This document shows positions 1-4,835 of a DNA stretch of 6,487 nt, one piece after another. The DNA is taken from positions 1 through 6,487 of the forward strand of contig JAGBAU010000168.1 of the NCBI GenBank assembly GCA_017938785.1, given 5' to 3'. The notes under the pieces were generated by a model. That model was not told where the DNA came from and ran no database searches. It worked only from the letters and a program-made list of their open reading frames with translations. Numbering within the stretch: the first letter of the stretch is position 1; the number at the start of each line of letters is the position of its first letter. The position numbers and the translations under genes are program-made. The stretch is from Clostridia bacterium (GTDB taxonomy: Bacteria; Bacillota_A; Clostridia; Christensenellales; Aristaeellaceae).

Positions 1-660
1 CGGCTTATCGATGCCCTGGCGTCCGAAGGTAAAGGCAAAGCAGGTGGTAAAGCCGTATTTCTTATAGGCAGTCACACGGTCCGGGAACACATCCGGCAGC
101 GCGCCGGCCTTGATAAACATCATATGAGAACCGAACACCAGCAGAATCATCATCGCCACCACGCAGCAGCTGAACGCATAATTCATGCGCCTGCGCACCG
201 CCGTATGGGTGAACAGCCATGCAATTCCGGCGATCAGCGCGATCCCGCCGACAAACACGGAAATGATCTGTATCCAGGTGAAATAGACCAGGCCCAGCTT
301 GATCAGTTCAATATCCAGCAGCAAATCACCGCCGGCCAAGGGCAGGGTGCGGTTACGCACCACCAGATGATTGGCGACGCCCAGCACCATCCACAGGGCG
401 GATATGGATGCATTCATGGCCCGGCGATGCCTGAACAGCTCCGACAGGCTCATGCACATCAGAATCACCAGGAAGTTCAGCGCAAAATACTGGGGCTGCT
501 TCAGGTATTCAATCAACCTCGGAATACTCGCCTGGTTGAAGCCTTCCACCACAAGGGTGGTCACCAGGGCACAAAGGATCATACCCAGAAGCCTGCGCGG
601 AAACCTGGTACGATCGTATTTGACGGGACGTTTTTTCGCCCGCTTGTTCTTCGCCTTCAC
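1..660 (-). CDS. LTA synthase family (LtaS-like) membrane protein, N-terminal part, truncated by window edge
   Basis: The visible 220 codons start at GTG 660-658 and stay open to base 1, so the C-terminus lies outside. The start is set by AGGAGG (669-674, minus) 8 nt upstream. The N-terminus is very basic (about 12 Lys/Arg in the first 20 residues). About five hydrophobic helices follow, near residues 24-41, 58-77, 84-101, 125-150 and 162-183. This matches the five-helix membrane anchor of the LtaS family, whose extracellular sulfatase-fold domain transfers glycerol phosphate or related groups onto envelope polymers. Two stretches look like family signatures: NHLVVRNRTLPLAGGDLL (97-114), resembling the inter-helix loop, and KYGFTTCFAFTFGRQGIDKP (201-220), resembling the segment just before the catalytic domain. 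The catalytic Thr and metal ligands are not in view, so enzymatic activity is inferred from the family. It lies 98 nt downstream of yqhQ on the same strand and has no convincing promoter of its own. Confidence 0.8.
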   Translation of the reverse strand, partial: MKAKNKRAKKRPVKYDRTRFPRRLLGMILCALVTTLVVEGFNQASIPRLIEYLKQPQYFALNFLVILMCMSLSELFRHRRAMNASISALWMVLGVANHLVVRNRTLPLAGGDLLLDIELIKLGLVYFTWIQIISVFVGGIALIAGIAWLFTHTAVRRRMNYAFSCCVVAMMILLVFGSHMMFIKAGALPDVFPDRVTAYKKYGFTTCFAFTFGRQGIDKP

Positions 661-668
661 AGGATTTT

Positions 669-674
669 CCTCCT
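669..674 (-). promoter_or_regulatory. Shine-Dalgarno AGGAGG setting a GTG start
   Basis: The minus strand reads AGGAGG 8 nt before GTG at 660-658. No in-frame ATG lies nearby; the first is codon 27, inside the first membrane helix. This site is therefore the reason to place the start at GTG. Confidence 0.8.
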
Positions 675-722
675 ATACTCAAAAGCCGAAAACGCTTTCC
701 GCACACTGTATATGCAGGTGCG

Positions 723-747
723 AAAAGCATCTTTCGTAAAGCTATGC
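723..747 (-). terminator. Weak stem-loop with short T tract between yqhQ and the LtaS-like gene
   Basis: On the minus strand GCATAGCTTT and AAAGATGC can pair as 4 bp + 4 bp with an AG bulge and an ACG loop, followed by TTTT. It lies 12 bases after the yqhQ stop codon. The stem is short and interrupted, so it is at best a leaky attenuator that lets some transcription into the LtaS-like gene. Confidence 0.25.
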
Positions 748-758
748 TTGCTGTGAAA

Positions 759-1721
759 TTACCAGCGGTCTGCGCCTTCCTCCTCGGGAATGGCCAGTTC
801 CATGGCCTTGATGGCCACTTCGATCATATCGTCGTCCGGTTCACGGGTGGTGATGTGCTGCAGCCATACGCCAGGCAGGGAAATTGCGCGGGTGAAAGCA
901 TTGTTCTTGCGGCCTGCCAGCTTGATCAGCTCATAACCCACGCCAATGACAATGGGGAAGGTGAGCAGCTTCACGGCAGTGTAGAGGATGGTGTTATCGA
1001 TATGGATGAACATGCCCACCACGATGCCCACGATCAGCGTGAGAATCAGGAAGGAGGTGCCGCAGCGGGGATGGAAGCGAATCTGCTTGCGCACATTTTC
1101 CACAGTGAGGGGCAGGCCCGCTTCATAGCAGAAGATGGTCTTGTGTTCAGCGCCGTGGTACATGTAGGTGCGGCGGATATCCTTCATCAGGCTGGTGGCC
1201 CAGACGTAGGTTATAAATATGATGATGCGCAGCACGCCGGAAATGGCCGCCTTGATCAGGTAGTACACATAGGGATGGCTGCCGTCCGGATTCACCATGC
1301 CGCCGATGGACGTGGCGCCGGCGATCCAATCGAATACCTTGGTGGGCAGGTACATGAACAGCCCCACGCCGATGATCACCGCCAGAACCGTGGCAATGGG
1401 CATCAGCAGCTTTTCAAAGATCTTATCCCACTTGGTGGGCTCCTTCTTGCGCTTCTTCTCGTTTTCCTCTTCCTCCAGGCCGGAGAGCTCGGCGGAGCGC
1501 ATCAGGCACTTGTAGCCGAAGGTGAGGGAATCATACATGTTGAACAGGCCGCGGACGAAGGGCAGCTTAAAAAACTTGCCGCGGTTTTTGCCTTTGGTTT
1601 CGTATTCTTCAATAATAATTTCACCGGAGGTATGGCGCACGGCCATGGCGGTCTTTTCCGGGCCGCGCATCATGATGCCTTCGAGCAGCGCCTGTCCGCC
1701 GATGCTGGTCATTTTACCCAT
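759..1721 (-). CDS. yqhQ: YqhQ / DUF1385 family integral membrane protein
   Basis: This 320-residue protein is recognised by several DUF1385 hallmarks: an N-terminal TSIGGQALLEGIMMRGP block (5-21), HGAEHKT (189-195) and HPRCGTS (217-223). The conserved His, Glu and Cys residues have led to labels such as putative metal-dependent enzyme. The true biochemical role is unknown as far as I know. There are about four membrane segments, near 106-126, 152-175, 223-241 and 246-266. A highly charged stretch, EEEENEKKRKKE (83-94), precedes the first. The start is ATG 1721 because GGAAGG (1730-1735) sits 8 nt upstream. The in-frame ATG at 1742 lies upstream of that ribosome binding site, and ATG 1712 is too far from it. 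The gene has its own sigma-A promoter and probably shares a leftward transcript with the LtaS-like gene, consistent with an envelope context. Confidence 0.92.
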   Translation of the reverse strand: MGKMTSIGGQALLEGIMMRGPEKTAMAVRHTSGEIIIEEYETKGKNRGKFFKLPFVRGLFNMYDSLTFGYKCLMRSAELSGLEEEENEKKRKKEPTKWDKIFEKLLMPIATVLAVIIGVGLFMYLPTKVFDWIAGATSIGGMVNPDGSHPYVYYLIKAAISGVLRIIIFITYVWATSLMKDIRRTYMYHGAEHKTIFCYEAGLPLTVENVRKQIRFHPRCGTSFLILTLIVGIVVGMFIHIDNTILYTAVKLLTFPIVIGVGYELIKLAGRKNNAFTRAISLPGVWLQHITTREPDDDMIEVAIKAMELAIPEEEGADRW

Positions 1722-1735
1722 GGATTCTTCCTTCC

Positions 1736-1750
1736 TGCGCAATGCGCATT
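1736..1750. repeat. Overlapping palindromes TGCGCA and AATGCGCATT in the yqhQ leader
   Basis: AATGCGCATT (1741-1750) is a perfect 10-bp palindrome. It abuts TGCGCA (1736-1741), another perfect palindrome. Both lie between the predicted yqhQ transcription start (about 1757) and the Shine-Dalgarno, where a bound repressor or local RNA structure could act. This is positional inference only, and short palindromes of this kind can arise by chance. Confidence 0.3.
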
Positions 1751-1763
1751 ACAATACTATATA

Positions 1764-1791
1764 ATTATACACCATTTGAATGTATTGTCAA
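1764..1791 (-). promoter_or_regulatory. Sigma-A promoter for yqhQ
   Basis: The minus strand carries a perfect -35 TTGACA (1786-1791) and a perfect -10 TATAAT (1764-1769) with a 16-bp spacer in AT-rich DNA. Transcription would start near 1757, giving a leader of about 35 nt before the yqhQ ATG. Confidence 0.8.
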
Positions 1792-1808
1792 ACAGCATAA
1801 AACTCTAA

Positions 1809-1837
1809 TTGACCCAATCTTTCTTTTCGAGTATAAT
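1809..1837 (+). promoter_or_regulatory. Sigma-A promoter for the ribokinase-like gene
   Basis: -35 TTGACC (1809-1814) and -10 TATAAT (1832-1837) are separated by exactly 17 bp. The predicted start near 1844 gives a leader of about 45 nt. That leader contains a small AT-rich dyad, AATTCA-GTT-TGAATT (1849-1863). The promoter is back-to-back with that of yqhQ but does not overlap it. Confidence 0.85.
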
Positions 1838-1888
1838 AAGTACATATGAATTCAGTTTGAATTTTTCGCCGGAAGGAGCGTTTTTCTC

Positions 1889-2773
1889 ATGAAAATCCTG
1901 AACTTTGGTTCCCTGAATCTGGATCTGGTTTACCAGATGCCCCACTTCATCCGCGCAGGCGAAACCCTGTCCTCCACGGCCTTCAACAAGAACGTGGGCG
2001 GCAAGGGCCTGAACCAGTCCGTCGCCCTGGCCAAGGCAGGCGCAGAGATCTACCATGCCGGCCTGATCGGCGAAGACGGCGAAATGCTGCGTGCCTTCCT
2101 GGCCGATAACGGCGTGGATACCCGCTTCGTGCGCACCATCGACCAGCCCAGCGGCCATGCGGTCATCCAGGTGGAACCCGCAGGCAACAACTGCATCTTC
2201 CTCTACGGCGGCGCCAACCAGTGCGTAACCGAAGCCTTCATCCAGGAAGCCCTGGAGCCCTTCGGCGAGGGCGATTTCCTGGTGCTGCAGAATGAAATCA
2301 ACAGCATCGACAAGATCATCGACGCTGCATACGCCAAGGGCATGCAGATCGTGCTGAATCCCTCCCCCATCGCGGACAATCTGAAGGATCTGCCCCTGGA
2401 GAAGATTTCCTGGTTCATCCTGAACGAGATCGAGGGCGGCGAGCTCTCCGGCGAAACCGACCCGGACAAGATTCTCGATAAGCTCACCGAGCTCTATCCC
2501 CATGCGCAGATCGTGCTCACCCTGGGCGGCGACGGCAGCGTGTACTGCGGCAAGGGCCAGCGCATCCGCCAGCAGGTCTACAAGGTACAGGCCGTGGACA
2601 CCACCGCCGCAGGCGATACCTTCACCGGCTTCTTCTTCGCAGCCGTGGCCGATGGCGTGGAACCTGCCGAAGCACTGAAGCGCGCCAGTAAGGCAAGCTC
2701 CATCTCCGTCACCCGTCCCGGCGCGGCAGCCTCCTTCCCGACTTTGGCAGAAGTCCTGGAAGCGCTGAAGTAA
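1889..2773 (+). CDS. Ribokinase-like PfkB-family sugar kinase
   Basis: This 294-residue protein (E. coli RbsK is 309) should phosphorylate a sugar with ATP in the cytoplasm; D-ribose to ribose 5-phosphate is the leading guess. The PfkB landmarks occur in order. NLD (10-12) is the substrate-binding Asn/Asp region. NVGGKGLNQ (35-43) is the N-terminal signature. E136 in LQNE is the sugar/metal-side Glu, and NEIE (179-182) is the NxxE motif. TLGGDGS (211-217) lies near the nucleotide site. DTTAAGDTFTG (237-247) holds the anion hole and catalytic base Asp243. GAAASFPT (278-285) resembles the ribokinase C-terminal loop. GGAAGGAG (1871-1878) lies 10 nt before the ATG. The gene is monocistronic, has no ribose transporter or RbsD beside it, and strongly prefers C-ending codons, suggesting good expression. 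Other substrates (deoxyribose, nucleosides, fructose) are possible; I favour ribokinase because the catalytic motif is near-identical. Confidence 0.88.
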   Translation: MKILNFGSLNLDLVYQMPHFIRAGETLSSTAFNKNVGGKGLNQSVALAKAGAEIYHAGLIGEDGEMLRAFLADNGVDTRFVRTIDQPSGHAVIQVEPAGNNCIFLYGGANQCVTEAFIQEALEPFGEGDFLVLQNEINSIDKIIDAAYAKGMQIVLNPSPIADNLKDLPLEKISWFILNEIEGGELSGETDPDKILDKLTELYPHAQIVLTLGGDGSVYCGKGQRIRQQVYKVQAVDTTAAGDTFTGFFFAAVADGVEPAEALKRASKASSISVTRPGAAASFPTLAEVLEALK

Positions 2774-2782
2774 CCAAAACAC

Positions 2783-2795
2783 CCCGCATGGCGGG
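2783..2795 (+). other. Small GC hairpin just after the kinase gene
   Basis: CCCGC-ATG-GCGGG forms a 5-bp stem 9 nt after the kinase stop codon. No T tract follows (AAGATTC), so it is not a convincing terminator alone. It may protect the mRNA 3' end upstream of the larger hairpin at 2830-2862. Confidence 0.35.
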
Positions 2796-2829
2796 AAGAT
2801 TCTTAAAGAACAATTTATCCAGTAACGAA

Positions 2830-2862
2830 CAAACGAGCATCCGGTGTTTGGATGCTCGTTTG
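2830..2862 (+). terminator. 13-bp perfect hairpin, probable terminator for the kinase gene
   Basis: CAAACGAGCATCC (2830-2842) pairs perfectly with GGATGCTCGTTTG (2850-2862) around a 7-nt loop. The 3' side ends in GTTTG followed by CTTATG, so the T tract is poor. The long perfect stem between convergent genes still suggests transcription termination or mRNA 3'-end definition. On the minus strand no T run follows. Confidence 0.55.
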
Positions 2863-2948
2863 CTTATGTACGTGTACAAACGCAATGCACTGGAATAGTG
2901 CGTATAATTGCGCCCTCATGAGAGGGTGGAAATCTGTTTTCGTTTGCT
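2856..2948. repeat. 9-bp direct repeat TCGTTTGCT flanking a structured 75-bp segment
   Basis: TCGTTTGCT occurs at 2856-2864 and again at 2940-2948, where it overlaps the stop codon of the HEAT-like gene by one base. The first copy overlaps the right arm of the hairpin at 2830-2862. The 75 bp between the copies holds two further stem-loops. It could be the trace of a small insertion with a target duplication, or coincidence. Confidence 0.3.
2881..2926 (-). terminator. Tandem stem-loops, possible terminator for the HEAT-like gene
   Basis: CGCAAT (2881-2886) pairs with ATTGCG (2907-2912) and encloses GCACT/AGTGC (2887-2891 / 2897-2901). An adjacent stem CCCTC/GAGGG (2913-2917 / 2922-2926) has an ATGA loop. 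Read on the minus strand, downstream of the stop at 2948, the bipartite hairpin is followed by TTTGT, a weak T tract. Its position fits termination of the leftward gene; its strength is doubtful. Confidence 0.4.
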
Positions 2949-3397
2949 CAACAAATTGGAATTTGCGCTGTCAATGCGTGCTCGGTTTTGACCATATCCT
3001 TTTCAATCAGAGGACGCATGCTTTCCTTGTATTTTGATAAATCAGCACTGTGAAAACAAGCAATGATTCTTGGAATGTACTGCGGTTTTGCTTTTCCTAC
3101 CTGTTCAAGCGCTTTGATACACTGTCTGGCGGTAATTGGCTTTTCGTCCGTGACATGAGCAAGATAATCATCAAGAATCATATCAAAACGATTTGCATCG
3201 TCCCACTGTGCATTAGACGCAAGGATATTTAATACACGATTTCTTACCAATGATTTGGGATGGTTTAGCAAGGATGAAAAAATATCAAAGTATTCATACC
3301 ATTTGTCAGAATCTTGACTCTCGGAGATGATTTTGTCAGCCATGGCGCAAGCATATTGATCATCTTTCGCTGTCAGCGTTGAGATTATCTCCTGCAT
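2948..3397 (-). CDS. Small HEAT-repeat-like protein ('SufBD protein' type)
   Basis: This 149-residue all-helical soluble protein has no signal or membrane segment. It resembles a clostridial family often labelled 'SufBD protein', although it has no SufB/SufD beta-helix, so I would not assign Fe-S assembly. Helical pairs lie near 33-61, with HPKSLVRNRVLNILA (46-60) matching the HEAT pattern, and near 71-112, with the conserved-looking stretch VTDEKPITARQCIKALEQVG (82-101). A protein-scaffold or binding role is inferred from the fold alone. The start is ATG 3397, with GGAAGGTG (3405-3412) 7 nt upstream. Hand count over 3001-3360 gives 39% GC, against about 57% over four lines of the kinase gene. 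It uses TTA, AGA and GTA codons that the kinase avoids. This suggests a separate, possibly acquired, origin. It stands alone, convergent with the kinase. Confidence 0.7.
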   Translation of the reverse strand: MQEIISTLTAKDDQYACAMADKIISESQDSDKWYEYFDIFSSLLNHPKSLVRNRVLNILASNAQWDDANRFDMILDDYLAHVTDEKPITARQCIKALEQVGKAKPQYIPRIIACFHSADLSKYKESMRPLIEKDMVKTEHALTAQIPIC

Positions 3398-3432
3398 AGA
3401 AACACACCTTCCAATTCAAGTTTATCGCTTTC

Positions 3433-3462
3433 ATTCTATCACAGCAGTACAAGAAACAGCAA
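3433..3462 (-). promoter_or_regulatory. Tentative promoter for the HEAT-like gene
   Basis: The minus strand has a -10-like TAGAAT (3433-3438) with a poor -35 TTGCTG (3457-3462) at 18 bp. The position, about 35 bp before the ATG, is right, but the -35 matches consensus at only three bases. Confidence 0.3.
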
Positions 3463-3542
3463 ACCTTGCCTGGCTTGCTCTTTCAATTTGTTTCTGATCG
3501 TTTACTGCAAATCAGCTAAAATCGTGGTGTAATATGCAGGAC

Positions 3543-3582
3543 AAAACATTCCTTGACACCATGCTCACTGGGATGTTTTTTT
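3543..3582 (-). terminator. Bidirectional-looking terminator after the Nudix-methyltransferase gene
   Basis: AAAACATTCC (3543-3552) faces GGGATGTTTT (3570-3579) across a 17-nt loop. It begins directly at the stop codon of the leftward gene (3581-3583). On the minus strand the stem has one C-A mismatch and is followed by TTTTGT. On the plus strand the same position is a G-U wobble and seven T follow the GGGATG arm (3576-3582), so it reads better as a rightward terminator although no plus-strand gene precedes it. Confidence 0.6.
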
Positions 3583-4711
3583 ATTGCTTTTTCGCTGCCA
3601 GCAGGAAGCGGTGAATGCGGCCTTCGATGTAACCCTGCTCTTCCAGTATTTCCTGTGCAGCATAGAGGCTATCCAGGCACTTGTCCACCTCGAAGCCCGG
3701 AAATTCCCACTCGATGATGCGGGCAAACCATACCAGCGCACCCACATCGTAAAAACGTATAGGGCGGAAGGCTTCCTGCGCATCCAGGATTTCAAAGCCT
3801 GCCTCCCTGAACTTGCGTTCAGCCATGGACAGATACTGCTCCGGGAAAGGCATAGGCGTGCCCGGCAGCAGAAGCTCCACCAGTTCGCGGTCATTCTCCG
3901 CACCCACCTGCTGGGTGATGAACATTCCGCCCGGCTTGAGCACGCGGTGAATCTCCCAGGCATTGAAATCGCCGTGGCGGTTGATGACCAGATCGAACCG
4001 TTCATCCTCAAAGGGAAGCTTGTTTCCATTTCCTGCCCGGAAATCGATTCCCATGGGAAGCAACTTTTCCCGGCACAGTTCCACGTTGGGCGCATAGCCC
4101 TCCATGGCGGCGGTATTCTCATTCGGATGCCCCAGCGACAGCAGAAATTCCCCGCCGCCGGTATCGATATCCAGCAGTTTATGTTCCGGCCTGCGGCAGG
4201 CGTTGATGGTTTCGCGGTAGCTCCAGGGCAGGTCCTCTTCCTCGGCGTATCGTTCGTCGATGTGGGAAAAATCCCAGCCGCGGATATGGGCAATCTCCTG
4301 TTCATGCAGCCAGTTTTTTCTACGCAGCAGCCGCACCAGTTCCCGATCGGCAGGGCAGAGGTCATAGGCATGCACCTCCGGCATCTTCACCCAACAGATT
4401 TCGCTGTGCTCCAATGCACGGGGTTCCCCTGCAGTTACCGTCGCCTCCAGCAGGGACAGGTGCACCGTCAAATCCGGATAGGCGTGGATTACCTCCAGCA
4501 GTACCTCGCCCGGGTTCAGCTCCACATCCAGTTCCTCCCGGAATTCCCGTACCAGCGCCTGCGCACGGGTCTCGCCCGGTTCCACCTTGCCCCCGGCGAA
4601 TTCCCACTGGCCGCCCCGGGCCTTGTGCATGGGCCTGCGGCAGATGAGGAATTCCTCTCCCCTGCGCACCAGTCCGGCAACGACTTCGATCGCCTTGTTC
4701 TTTTCGTTCAT
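3581..4711 (-). CDS. Fusion protein: NudG/MutT-like Nudix hydrolase + class I SAM-dependent methyltransferase
   Basis: This 376-residue protein has two domains. Residues 7-130 resemble E. coli NudG/MutT, which hydrolyse (oxidised or modified) nucleoside triphosphates to monophosphates. WEFAGGKVEPGE (36-47) and RE-F-REE (55-60) form the Nudix box, with G41, E47, R55, E56, E59 and E60 present. The usual Gly near its end is Asp62, a tolerated variant. Residues 133-376 form a methyltransferase of a family I recognise from clostridia. HIRGWDFSHI (142-151) leads in, LLDIDTGGGEFL (179-190) is SAM motif I, and E204 is the likely ribose ligand. LPFEDERFDLVINRH (232-246) and RVLKPGGMFITQQVG (256-270) follow. 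Its substrate is unknown. The reading frame is continuous and the second domain has no Met start before M203. The ribosome binding site is weak (AAGGACGG, 13 nt from ATG). It is divergent from the HAD gene. A role in clearing or modifying damaged nucleotides is inference. Confidence 0.9.
   Translation of the reverse strand: MNEKNKAIEVVAGLVRRGEEFLICRRPMHKARGGQWEFAGGKVEPGETRAQALVREFREELDVELNPGEVLLEVIHAYPDLTVHLSLLEATVTAGEPRALEHSEICWVKMPEVHAYDLCPADRELVRLLRRKNWLHEQEIAHIRGWDFSHIDERYAEEEDLPWSYRETINACRRPEHKLLDIDTGGGEFLLSLGHPNENTAAMEGYAPNVELCREKLLPMGIDFRAGNGNKLPFEDERFDLVINRHGDFNAWEIHRVLKPGGMFITQQVGAENDRELVELLLPGTPMPFPEQYLSMAERKFREAGFEILDAQEAFRPIRFYDVGALVWFARIIEWEFPGFEVDKCLDSLYAAQEILEEQGYIEGRIHRFLLAAKKQ
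4313..4319 (-). other. Slippery-type heptamer A AAA AAC at the Nudix/methyltransferase junction
   Basis: The minus-strand codons are AGA AAA AAC TGG (R131-K132-N133-W134), so the heptamer has the X XXY YYZ phase needed for -1 slippage. After a slip the next codons are CTG GCT GCA TGA, with the stop at 4304-4302. This would release a Nudix-only protein of about 136 residues. I see no upstream Shine-Dalgarno-like stimulator. The nearest downstream hairpin (TGGGA/TCCCA) is about 40 nt away, so function is unproven. Confidence 0.35.
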
Positions 4712-4730
4712 GTCTTTAATATTTCCGTCC

Positions 4731-4759
4731 TTGTAAAGGGTTTCAGACTATGCTATCAT
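4731..4759 (+). promoter_or_regulatory. Extended -10 promoter for the HAD gene
   Basis: -35 TTGTAA (4731-4736), a 17-bp spacer and -10 TATCAT (4754-4759) are preceded by TGC, which gives an extended -10 (TGn). The predicted start near 4766 leaves a leader of about 70 nt, opening with the inverted repeat at 4767-4792. The -10 overlaps that of the opposing promoter. Confidence 0.65.
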
Positions 4760-4786
4760 TGTAATTGCGCACTAAAGACTCGTCAA
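4758..4786 (-). promoter_or_regulatory. Sigma-A promoter for the Nudix-methyltransferase gene
   Basis: On the minus strand -35 TTGACG (4781-4786) and -10 TACAAT (4758-4763) are spaced by exactly 17 bp. The predicted start near 4751 gives a leader of about 40 nt. This promoter occupies the same DNA as the start region of the HAD promoter. Confidence 0.75.
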
Positions 4787-4792
4787 GTGCGC
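4767..4792. repeat. 7-bp inverted repeat GCGCACT-N12-AGTGCGC, candidate operator or 5' hairpin
   Basis: GCGCACT (4767-4773) and AGTGCGC (4786-4792) are perfect inverted repeats 12 bp apart. They lie across the spacer and -35 of the leftward promoter and at the very start of the predicted HAD transcript. The spacing between arm centres (19 bp) is compatible with a dimeric regulator. Alternatively the arms form a stem-loop at the 5' end of the HAD mRNA. Confidence 0.45.
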
Positions 4793-4835
4793 CATCCAAA
4801 TTTTGAATACACCCACAGAAGGGGAGGAAATATCC

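Noticed and set aside
1722..1742. Upstream ATG at 1742 as yqhQ start
   Set aside because: The GGAAGG ribosome binding site lies downstream of it, within the extension. ATG 1721 has correct 8-nt spacing.
744..1808. Long plus-strand open frame opposite yqhQ
   Set aside because: It lies antisense to a protein with clear DUF1385 motifs, is His/Gly/Ala-rich with no family resemblance, and has no ribosome binding site. It is a frame shadow of GC-biased codons.
1849..1866. AATTCA-GTT-TGAATT plus T run in the kinase leader as an attenuator or riboswitch
   Set aside because: The stem is six A/T-rich pairs with a 3-nt loop, too weak to terminate. The leader is too short for an aptamer.
1805..2782. 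Long minus-strand open frame opposite the ribokinase-like gene
   Set aside because: The plus strand has intact PfkB motifs, promoter and ribosome binding site. The antisense frame has none of these and runs through the promoter.
2783..2795. CCCGC/GCGGG hairpin as the kinase terminator
   Set aside because: No T tract follows. The hairpin at 2830-2862 is a better candidate.
3413..3542. Possible small RNA or small ORF on the plus strand before the 3543-3582 hairpin
   Set aside because: A TAAAAT at 3517-3522 has no acceptable -35, and no frame with a ribosome binding site was found.
4803..4835. In-frame TTG at 4803 as HAD start
   Set aside because: The strong GGGGAGG site is 8 nt before ATG 4836 and would lie inside the coding region if TTG were used.
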